A stretch of 64,000 bases of DNA from Streptomyces odontomachi (GCF_024435355.1 NZ_JAMJWG010000007.1:248001-312000), one strand, 5' to 3'. Shown: positions 35,016-44,078, numbered from the stretch's first letter. Numbers and translations are program-made. The notes: generated by a model not told the origin, from the sequence alone.

Positions 35016-36113
35016 ATGCCCCCCACCGAGCAGGCCGTCACCGGACGACGCCCCCCGCACGCCACCGGACCCGGCCAGCGGACCGACCTCCTCCACGAGC
35101 CGCGCCGCACCGACTGCCCCTGGTGCGGTTCGACCCGGCTCAGCACCCGGCTGACCACCACCGACCTGCTCCAGCACCGCAGCGGCACCTTCGTACTCGA
35201 CCGGTGCGACGACTGCGCGCACCACTTCCAGAACCCCCGGCTCACCCCCCAGGGACTGGACTTCTACTGCCGTGACCTGCACGACGGCCTCGGTCCCGCG
35301 GCGGCCGAGCGCATCCTGGGCGCCCGGCACAGCCCCCGCCGCCACCGGGCGGCCGCCGATGCGCTGCTGCGCTTCGGCGAGCCGGAGAGCTGGCTCGACG
35401 TCGGCACGGGACGGGCCCTGTTCCCGGCCGTCGCCAAGGAAGAGCACCCCTACATCGCGTTCGACGGGCTCGACGCGGGCGCGGTCGTCGAACTGGCCGT
35501 CGCGGACGGGCACATCGAGGAGGGGCACCGCGGCACGCTCCCCGAACTCGCGCCCCGCCTCGCCGGCCGCTACGACGCGTTGAGCATGTTCCACCACCTG
35601 GAGCACACCCCCGACCCGCGCGCCGAACTGCGCGCGGCCCGCACGGTGCTGCGCCCCGGTGGGCACCTGCTGATCGAGACGGCCGATCCGGAGAGCCGCT
35701 GTGCCGCCCTGCTGGGCCGCTGGTGGGTCGCGCACCTGCAACCGCAGCACCTGCACCTGATCCCGCTGCGCAACCTCCACCGCGAGCTGGAGGACCTCGG
35801 CTACACGGTCATCGCCGCCGAACGCCGCGCCGCACACGTGCCGCACGACCTGACGGCCGCACTGCTGCTCGCCCTCGGCCGCTGCCTGCCGGCGGCCGGC
35901 GCACCCCGCAGCGCGGTACGGTCCAGTGCGCTGCGCCGCGCCCTGCGGGCGCTGCTGCCGCGCGCCGCAGCGCCGGCCGTCGCCGCCGCCCGCGGCATCG
36001 ACCACCTGCTCGCCCCCGCCGCCCGCCGGACCCGGTTCGCCAACGCCTACCGGATCATCGCCCGTCGGGACCCCGACGACGCGTCGGGGAGTGGGGGAGG
36101 GGGAGGCGGCTGA
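35016..36113 (+). CDS. class I SAM-dependent methyltransferase with zinc-ribbon N-terminus
   Basis: 365-residue methyltransferase. An N-terminal CPWC ... CDDC pair (about residues 34-72) suggests a zinc ribbon. The SAM motif is LDVGTGRALFPAV near residue 130, followed by the acidic second motif AFDGLDAG. SMFHHLEHTPDPRAEL and RPGGHLLIETADPES match Methyltransf_23-like enzymes. The C-terminal 100 residues are Arg/Ala-rich helices and end in a polyglycine tail. ATG 35016 follows GGAG. It lies between cobT and cobU in opposite orientation; a link to cobalamin is not shown. Some relatives act on sugars or natural products. Confidence 0.87.
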   Translation: MPPTEQAVTGRRPPHATGPGQRTDLLHEPRRTDCPWCGSTRLSTRLTTTDLLQHRSGTFVLDRCDDCAHHFQNPRLTPQGLDFYCRDLHDGLGPAAAERILGARHSPRRHRAAADALLRFGEPESWLDVGTGRALFPAVAKEEHPYIAFDGLDAGAVVELAVADGHIEEGHRGTLPELAPRLAGRYDALSMFHHLEHTPDPRAELRAARTVLRPGGHLLIETADPESRCAALLGRWWVAHLQPQHLHLIPLRNLHRELEDLGYTVIAAERRAAHVPHDLTAALLLALGRCLPAAGAPRSAVRSSALRRALRALLPRAAAPAVAAARGIDHLLAPAARRTRFANAYRIIARRDPDDASGSGGGGGG

Positions 36114-36153
36114 CCGGTCCTGACGCGCGTGCGCGGGCGTACCGGTGCGGGTC

Positions 36154-37422
36154 TCACCCGCGCAGCACCAGCGCCTGGCCCGCCACGACCAGCAGGACGT
36201 GCTCGCACTCGGCGGCGAAGGCCGCGTTCAGACGGCCGAGTTCGTCACGGTAGCGCCGACCCGACGCCGTCGCCGGGACGATTCCGGAGCCCACCTCGTT
36301 CGAGACGGCCACCAGGGTGCGAGGGGTGTGCCGCACCGCGTCCGTGAGCGCCGTGACCCGTCGCCGCAGCTCCCGCTCGCCGCCCCCGCTCCACTCGTCG
36401 TCGTCCCAGGCCCCCACCTCGTCCATCATCGTGCTGAGCCACAGCGACAGGCAGTCCACGAGGAGTACCGGCCCCTCCCGGGCGAGCAGCGGTACGAGGT
36501 CGCAGGTCTCCTCGGTCCGCCAGGAACCGGGGCGCCGCTCGCGGTGCGCGTGGACCCGGGCCGCCCACTCGGGGTCGCCGGACCGGGTGCCGCCCGTCGC
36601 CACGTACAGCACGTCGGGGAAGGACTCGAGGCGCCGCTCCGCCTCCACGGACTTGCCCGAGCGCGCCCCGCCCAGGATCAGCGTGCGGCGTGGCACCACG
36701 GGCACGTCCGGCACGTACGGCAGGGCGGCCACGCCGGGCACCACCGGCGTGCCCTGTCCGGTACCGCCGTTGGAGCTGCCGTACGGGCCGGCGCCCACCC
36801 GTGCGCCGTCGGGCACCGCCCGTGCGCCGGCCGCGGCCAGCCGGCGGCGGAGTTCGGCGCCGGGCGGCACGTCATGGCTCAGGTGGACCGCGATCACGTC
36901 GGTGGCGGCGCCGACACCGCCGGAGGCACGCAGCCGGGCCAGCGCGTCGGGGCGGCCCACGACGTCGGCGAGCACCATGTCGTACGGTTCCTGACGCTCC
37001 GGCAGGCCGGCCGGCGCGGCGCCGGGTGGCAGGTACAGCAGCCGCGCACCGTCCGGGCCGAGCACCTCGTACCCGGTGCCGGGGGCGTCCATCGCCACGG
37101 CGCGTACCCGGTGGCCGGTGAGCAGCGCCAGTTCGCGCCCGTCGGGCACCCGGCCGGGCGGCGGCACCCCGGCGGGCACGTCGACGGGCGGGCCGTCGTG
37201 CGGGTGGGACAGCAACACCTGTCGCACGTTGCCCAGCGCGTGCCCGGCCCGGGCCGTGGTGAACGGCAGCCCCGGCGTCAGGTCGAGCAGCAGGGTGCCG
37301 TCCACCAGGACCGCGGTCGCGGCGCGCGCGTCCTCGCCGCGGGCCTGGGAACAGGCGGCGCACGCGCAGCCGGGACGGGGCATGCCCTCGGGACCGCCGG
37401 TGCCGAGCAGAGTCACTTCCAC
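36154..37422 (-). CDS. cobU: fusion of MBL-like domain and CobU (adenosylcobinamide kinase / GTP guanylyltransferase)
   Basis: 422 residues with two parts. Residues about 1-215 resemble a PhnP-like metallo-beta-lactamase fold: GTGGPEGMPRPGCACAAC is the structural zinc motif, and VLVDGTLLLDLTPG follows. The catalytic HxHxDH is not intact (SHPHDGPP). Residues about 245-422 are CobU: P-loop LILGGARSGKS, then LYVATGG, DCLSLWLS and SNEVGSGIVP. CobU phosphorylates adenosylcobinamide and transfers GMP, giving the substrate of CobS nearby. The role of the N-terminal domain is unknown. Confidence 0.93.
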   Translation of the reverse strand: MEVTLLGTGGPEGMPRPGCACAACSQARGEDARAATAVLVDGTLLLDLTPGLPFTTARAGHALGNVRQVLLSHPHDGPPVDVPAGVPPPGRVPDGRELALLTGHRVRAVAMDAPGTGYEVLGPDGARLLYLPPGAAPAGLPERQEPYDMVLADVVGRPDALARLRASGGVGAATDVIAVHLSHDVPPGAELRRRLAAAGARAVPDGARVGAGPYGSSNGGTGQGTPVVPGVAALPYVPDVPVVPRRTLILGGARSGKSVEAERRLESFPDVLYVATGGTRSGDPEWAARVHAHRERRPGSWRTEETCDLVPLLAREGPVLLVDCLSLWLSTMMDEVGAWDDDEWSGGGERELRRRVTALTDAVRHTPRTLVAVSNEVGSGIVPATASGRRYRDELGRLNAAFAAECEHVLLVVAGQALVLRG

Positions 37423-37556
37423 GGGAAGATCCTCCCGCGCCCCCGCCCGGCGTGCGCGTCCGGCTAGGCTTCTGAGGTACGGGCCCGGTGATCAAGGCGG
37501 ACGAGCACTGACCACCGTCGACGTACCCAAGGCGGGCCACAGATGCGGAGGCTGGC

Positions 37557-37775
37557 ATGACGGCATGGACGTGGCGGTTCGAGAAGTCGGACGGGACGGA
37601 GGTCGAGCCGGCCGTCCAGCCCGGGGAGTTCACCACGCAGGGCGATGCGGAGTCCTGGCTCGGCGAGTACTGGAAGCCGCTCGCCGAGGGCGGCGCCGAC
37701 CAGGCCACGCTGCTGGAGGACAGCACGGTGATCTACGGCCCCATGGGCCTGCACCCCGCGGAGCCCGGCGACTGA
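37557..37775 (+). CDS. small conserved actinobacterial hypothetical protein
   Basis: 72-residue acidic protein starting MTAWTWRFEKSDGTEVEP, with a WLGEYWKPLAEGGADQATLLED core and a YGPMGLHP end. CGGAGG lies shortly before ATG 37557. I recall short proteins of this form in many Streptomyces but no function. It is divergent from cobU. Confidence 0.82.
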   Translation: MTAWTWRFEKSDGTEVEPAVQPGEFTTQGDAESWLGEYWKPLAEGGADQATLLEDSTVIYGPMGLHPAEPGD

Positions 37776-38132
37776 CCACGGCGCGGCGGCGGCGCGGACC
37801 GGGCGACGACGCCGCGCCGACGTGTCGGAGACCAGGTCGCTCACCTGCCGGAGACCTGGTCGCTGCGTGGGCATGGGCGGCACCTGGGGTGCGGGTCTGC
37901 GTCCGCAGAGGGCCCGGCACCGCTACGAGGGGCGCCCTCGTCCGGCTCCGGGTCGGCCGCGGCCTGCTATCGCGGGGTCTCGGCGGTCTCCGCGCCGGGC
38001 GCATCGCCACGCACCGCGGCAGCGGCAGGATCCGGCGCACCGCGGCAGCCACGACGCCCGAACCCGCCCGAGCCCGCCCGAGCCGCACCGCGGCACCGCC
38101 GCACCGCCGCACCGAAGGTCGCCGGTGCGGGC
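37776..38132. other. low-complexity intergenic region
   Basis: 357 bp without a gene. A repeat/hairpin lies at 37826-37864. The rest is GC-rich simple sequence (GAGCCCGCCC and GCACCGCC tandem-like runs near 38058-38112). Confidence 0.55.
37826..37864. repeat. imperfect direct repeat that can also form a hairpin
   Basis: CGGAGACCAGGTCGCT (37826-37841) and CGGAGACCTGGTCGCT (37849-37864) differ at one base. GACCAGGT and ACCTGGTC are complementary, so it may also act as a terminator after the small gene. Confidence 0.6.
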
Positions 38133-39281
38133 CTACATCGACGCGAGCGTGACCTGCACCGTTCGCTTCTTGCCGTCCCGCTGGAACGTCACCGGCACCT
38201 TCTGCCCGGGTTTTCGGTGTGCCAGGGCCTCGGTGAGCGAGGTCACCGAGGTGATCTTCGTCGAGCCGACCCGGGTGATGACGTCACCGGCTTTGATGCC
38301 CGCCCGGTCCGCCGCCCCGCCCTTCTTCGCCTTGACCACGGAGGCGCCGTCGGGCTGGAAGTCGTTGCCCAGCACGGTGCGGACCGTGACCCCCAGCGCG
38401 GCCCGACCCGAGTTGGTGACCTTGCCGGTCCTGATGATCTGGTCGGCGACCGTGGTGACCGTGTGCGAGGGGATGGCGAAGCCGATTCCGGGGGCCGCGC
38501 TGCCGTTCAGGTTGGGGTCGGTGGCGGCGAGCGTGGGGATGCCGATGACCTTGCCGTCGAGCCCCACCAGGGCGCCGCCGCTGTTGCCGGGGTTGATCGC
38601 GGCCGAGGTCTGCACCATGTCGACGATCGTGGCGCCCGTGCCGCCCGGCGCGCTGTCGTCCCCGCCGCCCTCGGTGACCGTCCGGCCGGTCGCCGACACG
38701 ATGCCCTGGGTGACGCTGGAGGCCAGACCCAGCGGTGAGCCCATGGCCAGCACGATCTGGCCGACCCGCACCGAGGACGACTCGGCGAAGGACGCCGCAC
38801 GCAGCCGGCTCGGCACCCGGTTCAGCCGGACGACCGCGAGGTCCTGGTCGGGGTAGGCGAACACCACCTTGGCGGTCAGCATGCCCCCGCTGCTGGACGA
38901 GGAGACCTTGAACGTCTTCTCCTTGCCCACCACGTGCGCGTTGGTGACCACATGCCCCTGGTCGTCGTAGACGATGCCGGAGCCGAGACCCTTGCTGCTC
39001 TGGATCTGGACGACGGACGGCAGGACGTTCCTGATCACCCGCTCGTAGGCGTTCTGCAGGTCCTCGGCGGCCAGCGGCGCCGACCGGGCACCCTGCTCGG
39101 CCGCCCCGCGTGACGCGCCCGTCGCGTGCCGCGCGGGTGATTCCGACGTTGCACAACCGCCGAGCGGCGCCGCCACGCCCAGGCAGAGGGCGACGGCGAG
39201 CGACGGCCGGACGTTGATCCGTACGGTTCGGGCGACGCCCCAGGGCAGCCGGCGACGGGGGAGTGCAGGCGCAGGGTCCAT
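38133..39281 (-). CDS. HtrA/DegP-like serine protease with PDZ domain, probable lipoprotein
   Basis: 382-residue trypsin-like S1C protease. The N-terminus has a basic stretch, a hydrophobic core and lipobox LGGC near residue 43, so export with lipid anchoring is likely. Triad: His in VVTNAHVVG, Asp in YPDQDLAVVRL, Ser in INPGNSGGALVG. The C-terminal PDZ (about 295-380) includes LGVTVR and RAGIKAGDVITRVG. HtrA proteases degrade misfolded envelope proteins, which fits the PspA genes 1 kb away. Confidence 0.94.
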   Translation of the reverse strand: MDPAPALPRRRLPWGVARTVRINVRPSLAVALCLGVAAPLGGCATSESPARHATGASRGAAEQGARSAPLAAEDLQNAYERVIRNVLPSVVQIQSSKGLGSGIVYDDQGHVVTNAHVVGKEKTFKVSSSSSGGMLTAKVVFAYPDQDLAVVRLNRVPSRLRAASFAESSSVRVGQIVLAMGSPLGLASSVTQGIVSATGRTVTEGGGDDSAPGGTGATIVDMVQTSAAINPGNSGGALVGLDGKVIGIPTLAATDPNLNGSAAPGIGFAIPSHTVTTVADQIIRTGKVTNSGRAALGVTVRTVLGNDFQPDGASVVKAKKGGAADRAGIKAGDVITRVGSTKITSVTSLTEALAHRKPGQKVPVTFQRDGKKRTVQVTLASM

Positions 39282-39445
39282 GACCGGAGTATCCCTTCAG
39301 TCCGGTCTGTCCGGCCTGTGCTGCGGGTCCGATCAGGGGGTGGCGCGCGCCGTCCCCGGCCGGGGGCTCCGGCTCGCCGTCGCGACACCGCCTACCGCGA
39401 CCGCGGGCGCCGGCTTCCGGCGCTCGCGGCCGACACGGCCTACGG

Positions 39446-40042
39446 TCAGGGCTGCTCGCCGCGCTTGACCTGCGGCTTCGGCATCCGCAGGCGCCGCATC
39501 TGGAGGGTGCGCATGAGGGCGTACGCCACGGCGCCGCGGGTGGACTCGCCGGCGAAGCGCTCCGCGAGCCGCTTGCGCAACCGCACCCAGGTGACGGCCG
39601 AGTCGACGACGATGAGGATGATCACGACCAGCCACAGCAGCAGCGCGATGCTCTGCACCGCGCCCACCCGCACCATGCTCAGCACGAGGATCACGACCGC
39701 CAGCGGCAGGAAGAATTCCGCCATGTGGAATCGGGAGTCCACGAAATCGCGTGCGAACTTGCGCACCGGCCCCTTGTCGCGGGCCGGCAGATACCGCTCG
39801 TCGCCGCCGGCCAGCGCCTGGCGCTGGCGCTCCATCTGCACCCGGCGCGCATCGCGCTGCCGCTTCGCGGCCTCCTTACGGGTCACGGGCGTGTTGGCCA
39901 CGCTGCGCCGCTGCGACTGCGCCACGCTGCGCTTGGGCGTCGGCCTGCCCTTGGGGGCCTGAGGGTCACGGGTCTCTTTGGAGGCGGTCGCCGGCGCCTT
40001 GGCTGCCGGGGCCTTCTCTTCCTTCGCACGGCTACGGAACAC
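39446..40042 (-). CDS. DUF3043 membrane protein
   Basis: 198-residue actinobacterial DUF3043 protein. The first 80 residues are basic and low complexity (AAKAPATASKETRDPQAPKG). Residues about 105-150 form two membrane segments (FFLPLAVVILVLSMV, then ALLLWLVVIILIVVDSAV). The C-terminus is basic. GTG 40042 opens VFRSRAKEEKAP, the usual family start; the longer upstream frame is not real. Function unknown. Divergent from pspA. Confidence 0.88.
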   Translation of the reverse strand: MFRSRAKEEKAPAAKAPATASKETRDPQAPKGRPTPKRSVAQSQRRSVANTPVTRKEAAKRQRDARRVQMERQRQALAGGDERYLPARDKGPVRKFARDFVDSRFHMAEFFLPLAVVILVLSMVRVGAVQSIALLLWLVVIILIVVDSAVTWVRLRKRLAERFAGESTRGAVAYALMRTLQMRRLRMPKPQVKRGEQP

Positions 40043-40375
40043 GAAACCCAAGGGTAGAGGGTCCCGGCGAGACGGCAGCTGCCGCGTGGGGAACGATCCG
40101 GCAACGCCGAGCGTCTTACCAGTCTGTACGGGGGCCGCACCAGGGCGGACCGGTGCCGCACCGGGGCGGGTTGGACACACGGCGTCACGAGCCGACTCCG
40201 GTGGGTGTACCCGGGGCGCCGCCTCCTCCTTACGCGGGAGCGGCGGTGGAGGCAGTCGTCCTTGGGGATGAGCGCATCCGTGCCGGAACAGTGCGGTAAT
40301 GGATGCAGGGCCCGTACTGTGGGTGTAGTTGGGCAGCTGGAGCTGGAGTCCGTCAGAAGGGGGCGCGCGAAGCCC
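40043..40375. other. divergent intergenic region DUF3043 / pspA
   Basis: 333 bp without a gene. It probably carries both promoters. I see no convincing operator. Confidence 0.5.
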
Positions 40376-41182
40376 ATGAGCGGTGTCATGAAGCGGATGG
40401 GAATGATCTTCCGCGCAAAGGCGAACAAGGCCCTCGACCGGGCTGAGGACCCGCGCGAGACCCTCGATTACTCGTACCAGAAGCAGCTGGAGCTGCTCCA
40501 GAAGGTGCGCCGTGGTGTTGCCGACGTGGCGACGTCGCGCAAGCGCCTCGAACTGCAACTCGGCCAGTTGCAGAAGCAGTCCTCCACCCTGGAGGACCAG
40601 GGCCGCAAGGCCCTCGCGCTGGGCCGGGAGGACCTCGCTCGCGAGGCGCTCTCCCGCCGTGCGGCCCTCCAGCAGCAGGTCACCGACCTGGAGACGCAGC
40701 ACCAGACCCTCCAGGGCGAGGAGGAGAAGCTCACCCTGGCAGCGCAGCGCCTTCAGGCCAAGGTGGACGCCTTCCGGACCAAGAAGGAGACCATCAAGGC
40801 CACCTACACGGCCGCCCAGGCGCAGACCAGGATCGGCGAGGCCTTCTCGGGCATCTCCGAGGAGATGGGCGACGTCGGCCTGGCGATCCAGCGGGCCGAG
40901 GACAAGACCGCACAGCTCCAGGCGCGCGCCGGCGCGATCGACGAGCTGCTGGCCTCCGGCGCCCTGGACGACCCGTCCGGCATGGCCAAGGACGACATCC
41001 AGGCCGAGCTGGACCGGCTCTCCGGCGGCACGGACGTGGAGCTGGAACTCCAGCGCATGAAGGCCGAGCTGGCCGGCGGCAGCTCCTCCCAGCAGGCCAT
41101 CGAGGGCGGCCAGAGCCAGAACGGCCAGCAGGCGCCGCAGGGCCAGCAGCACTCCGACACCCCGCGCTTCGACAAGCAGTAG
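40376..41182 (+). CDS. pspA: PspA/IM30 family phage-shock protein
   Basis: Peripheral membrane protein that coats and stabilises damaged cytoplasmic membrane. 268 residues, almost entirely long coiled-coil helices (for example ADVATSRKRLELQLGQLQKQ). The N-terminal amphipathic helix region reads MKRMGMIFRAKANKALDRAE. The last 40 residues are Gln/Gly/Ser-rich. ATG 40376 is preferred; ATG 40388 (MKRMG) is also possible. PspAA follows after 20 bp, so they form an operon. Confidence 0.95.
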   Translation: MSGVMKRMGMIFRAKANKALDRAEDPRETLDYSYQKQLELLQKVRRGVADVATSRKRLELQLGQLQKQSSTLEDQGRKALALGREDLAREALSRRAALQQQVTDLETQHQTLQGEEEKLTLAAQRLQAKVDAFRTKKETIKATYTAAQAQTRIGEAFSGISEEMGDVGLAIQRAEDKTAQLQARAGAIDELLASGALDDPSGMAKDDIQAELDRLSGGTDVELELQRMKAELAGGSSSQQAIEGGQSQNGQQAPQGQQHSDTPRFDKQ

Positions 41183-41202
41183 GTCACGCCGAGGAGAGCG
41201 TC

Positions 41203-41481
41203 ATGATCGTACGGATCATGGGGGAGGGCCAGCTGGTGCTGGCCGACAACCAGTTCCCCGAGCTGAACAAGCTGGACGACGACCTGCTTGCCGAGATGGA
41301 GCGCGGCGACAGCCCCGGCTTCCGCGACACCCTGCACGCGCTCCTGAACCGGGTGCGTGAACTGGGCGAGCCGCTTCCCGACGACTCCCTGGAGCCGTCG
41401 GAGCTGATCCTGCCCGCCCCCGACGCCACCCTCGAGGAGGTCAAGTCCCTGCTCAAGGAGGACGGCCTGATCCCCGGTTGA
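41203..41481 (+). CDS. pspAA: PspA-associated protein PspAA
   Basis: 92-residue PspAA. MIVRIMGEGQLVLADNQFPE opens the domain, followed by the NKLDDDLLAEME helix and the LEEVKSLLKEDGLIPG end. The family is found with PspA in actinobacteria and archaea and is thought to modulate PspA; the mechanism is not known. The two-component genes follow 185 bp downstream in the same direction. Confidence 0.93.
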   Translation: MIVRIMGEGQLVLADNQFPELNKLDDDLLAEMERGDSPGFRDTLHALLNRVRELGEPLPDDSLEPSELILPAPDATLEEVKSLLKEDGLIPG

Positions 41482-41665
41482 CCCCGACCGCACGGCCGCG
41501 GCTGTTCCGCCGCGGCCGGCGCGGCGGAGCACCCGTCCAGCGCCCCCAGCGCCGGCCTCGCCACCGTCGGACCCCTCCCGCCGTGCCGTCCTCCGGCTGC
41601 CCCCGCACGCTCCCGCCGGGCGCCCCGTTCCGGGGCGCCGCCCTTCACCTCGTTCCCCCACCACC

Positions 41666-43279
41666 GTGAGACCGCTCACCGACGTCGGCCAGGCCTGGCT
41701 GCACCGCCATCCACTGGCGCTGGACGCCGCCCTGGCGACCGGCGCCCTCGTCTGCATGGTCGCCGGCTCCTTCCCCGACTCCCAGGGCAGGCACGGTCGC
41801 CTCTGGGCCACCCACCCCCCGAGCACCCTCAGCGTCCTGCTCATGGTGCTCGCCGCCGCTGCGCTGGTCTTCCGCCGCCGGGCGCCCCAGACCGTCCTCC
41901 TGGTCACCGGCACGCTGTCCCTGGTGGAGCTGCTGGCCATCGAACCCCGCGCGCCCGTCGCCATGAGCGCCGTGGTCGCCCTCTACACCGTCGCCGCCAC
42001 CACCGACCGGTCCACCGCCTGGCGGGACGGACTGCTCACCGGTGCCGTGCTGACCACCGCCGGCATGCTCGCCGGCCCCTGGCCCTGGTACACGCAGGAG
42101 AACATCGGGCTGTTCGCGTGGACCGGCATGGCGGCGGCCGCCGGTGACGCGGTGCGCAGCCGACGCGCCTTCATCCAGGCCATGCGGGAGCGCGCCGAGC
42201 GTGCCGAGCGCACCCGCGAGGAAGAGGCCCGCCGCCGCGTCGCCGAGGAACGCCTGCGCATCGCCCGCGACCTGCACGACGTGGTCGCCCACCACATCGC
42301 CCTGGTCAACGTGCAGGCCGGAGTGGCAGCCCATGTCATGGACCGGCGGCCCGACCAGGCCAAAGAGGCACTGGCACACGTCAGGGAGGCCGGCCGCACC
42401 GCCCTCGGCGAGCTGCGCGCCACCGTCGGCCTGCTACGCCAGTCCGGCGACCCCGAGGCGCCCACCGAGCCCGCACCCGGCCTGGAGCGTCTTGACGACC
42501 TTGTCGAAACGTTCCGCTGTGCGGGTCTTCCGGTGACGGTCAACCACACCGATCCCGGGCTCGCGCTGCCGGCGGCCGTGGACCTCGCGGTCTACCGCAT
42601 CATCCAGGAGGCGCTCACCAACGTGCGCAAGCACGCGGGCACCGGCGCGAGCGCCGAGGTCTCCGTCGTCCGCACGGGACGGCAACTGGAACTGACCGTC
42701 CTCGACACCGGTCCGGAGCGTTCCGCTGCCCCCGGCAAAGCCCCGCCCGCTGACCTCTCCGGCCCCACGGTCGCCGAGGCCAGAGCCGCTCACGCCCCGC
42801 AAGGGGCGAAGGAAGAAACCGCCCACCGGGGGACAGCCGCCGACGGCGAGAAGGTGCCGTGGGGGCACGTGCCCGCGCAGGGACCGCCGCAGGACGCACG
42901 ATCACCCGACGGACCAGGGCAATCGCGCCGGCCCGATGGGGGTACCTCCCAGGCGTTGAGCGCTGGGGGAGTACATGCCCCCACGACACCAACCCACCCA
43001 CCCGGCGCCAGCGGCCCTTCGGCACCCCGGCCGGGGGTATCCCCGACAGAGGCGCCCCGGCCAGAGGCACCCCCGACCGCGGCGCCCCCGGGGCCGACGG
43101 CACCCGAACCCGGCGAAGGGCACGGCGGCCACGGGCTCATCGGCATGCGGGAGCGTGCCGCGGCACTCGGCGGCAGCTGCACCGCGGGCCCCCGGTACGG
43201 CGGCGGCTTCCGCGTCCATGCGATCCTGCCGCTCGGCCCCATCGACCGGGCCACAAGAGCGACGGAGGGCCGCAGGTGA
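41666..43279 (+). CDS. sensor histidine kinase (NarL/DesK type) with low-complexity insert
   Basis: 537-residue membrane kinase. Residues about 20-165 hold four to five membrane segments (for example VLLMVLAAAALVF). The HisKA_3 phosphoacceptor is in RIARDLHDVVAHHIALV near residue 208. The ATPase domain has VYRIIQEALTNVRKHAG and LTVLDTG, then GHGLIGMRERAAALGG. Between these last two boxes lies an Ala/Pro-rich insert of about 135 residues (about 350-485) containing a translated dispersed repeat. Normally a few residues separate them. GTG start. The response regulator overlaps by 4 bp. Position after pspA-pspAA suggests envelope stress sensing. Confidence 0.93.
   Translation: MRPLTDVGQAWLHRHPLALDAALATGALVCMVAGSFPDSQGRHGRLWATHPPSTLSVLLMVLAAAALVFRRRAPQTVLLVTGTLSLVELLAIEPRAPVAMSAVVALYTVAATTDRSTAWRDGLLTGAVLTTAGMLAGPWPWYTQENIGLFAWTGMAAAAGDAVRSRRAFIQAMRERAERAERTREEEARRRVAEERLRIARDLHDVVAHHIALVNVQAGVAAHVMDRRPDQAKEALAHVREAGRTALGELRATVGLLRQSGDPEAPTEPAPGLERLDDLVETFRCAGLPVTVNHTDPGLALPAAVDLAVYRIIQEALTNVRKHAGTGASAEVSVVRTGRQLELTVLDTGPERSAAPGKAPPADLSGPTVAEARAAHAPQGAKEETAHRGTAADGEKVPWGHVPAQGPPQDARSPDGPGQSRRPDGGTSQALSAGGVHAPTTPTHPPGASGPSAPRPGVSPTEAPRPEAPPTAAPPGPTAPEPGEGHGGHGLIGMRERAAALGGSCTAGPRYGGGFRVHAILPLGPIDRATRATEGRR
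42936..42984. repeat. dispersed hairpin repeat (family A variant) inside the kinase gene
   Basis: GGGGGTACCTCCCAGGCG then CGCTGGGGGAGTACATGCCC, related to the other copies and read in frame within the kinase insert. Confidence 0.7.
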
Positions 43280-43986
43280 CAACCGGGAGCACAGCGCCCG
43301 CCGCCACCCCCATCCGGGTGGTGCTCGCGGACGACCAGGCGCTGCTGCGCAGCGCGTTCAAGGTGCTGGTCGACTCCGAACCCGACATGGAGGTGGTCGG
43401 CGAGGCGTCCGACGGCGCAGAGGCGGTGCGGCAGGCCCGCGCGTCACACGCCGACGTGGTGCTGATGGACATCCGGATGCCCGGCACCGACGGGCTCGCC
43501 GCCACCCGGATGATCAGCACCGCCCCGGACCTCGCGGATGTGCACGTGGTGATCCTGACGACCTTCGAGGTCGACGAGTACGTGGTGCAGTCCCTGCGGG
43601 CCGGCGCTTCGGGCTTCCTCGGCAAGGGCTCGGAACCCGACGAACTGCTGAACGCGATCCGGGTGGCCGCCGCGGGGGACGCGCTGCTCTCCCCGGCGGC
43701 CACCAAGGGCCTGATCGCGCGGTTCCTCGCCCAGGGGGACGGCGCCGACGACCCCGACCGCCTGCACTCCCGGCGGCTCGACGCCCTCACCGGCCGCGAA
43801 CGCGAGGTCCTCGTGCTGGTCGCCGGGGGGCACTCCAACGACGAGATCGCCGAGCGGCTTGAAGTCAGCCCGCTCACCGTCAAGACCCACGTCAACCGGG
43901 CGATGGCCAAACTCGGCGCCCGCGACCGCGCCCAGCTCGTGGTCATCGCCTACGAGACGGGCCTGGTACGCCCACGGGCGGACTGA
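43276..43986 (+). CDS. NarL/LuxR family response regulator
   Basis: 236-residue response regulator. Receiver domain: acidic pocket VVLADDQALLR, phosphoacceptor Asp in DVVLMDIRMPGTDG, Thr in VVILTTFE, and Lys in FLGKGSEPDEL. C-terminal LuxR HTH: LTGREREVLVLVAGGHSNDE, followed by VSPLTVKTHVNRAMAKLGAR. GTG 43276 overlaps the kinase stop (GTGA), with GGAGGG upstream. The cognate partner is the kinase just before; target genes are unknown, with pspA a candidate. Confidence 0.96.
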   Translation: MTTGSTAPAATPIRVVLADDQALLRSAFKVLVDSEPDMEVVGEASDGAEAVRQARASHADVVLMDIRMPGTDGLAATRMISTAPDLADVHVVILTTFEVDEYVVQSLRAGASGFLGKGSEPDELLNAIRVAAAGDALLSPAATKGLIARFLAQGDGADDPDRLHSRRLDALTGREREVLVLVAGGHSNDEIAERLEVSPLTVKTHVNRAMAKLGARDRAQLVVIAYETGLVRPRAD

Positions 43987-44078
43987 ACCGGGACACGCCG
44001 CCGGCGGGCCGGTGTCCTCGGCGGACCCGCGCAGTACGGGCCCGCCGTCGTGCACGACACGCGGGGGCGCCCGAGCCC

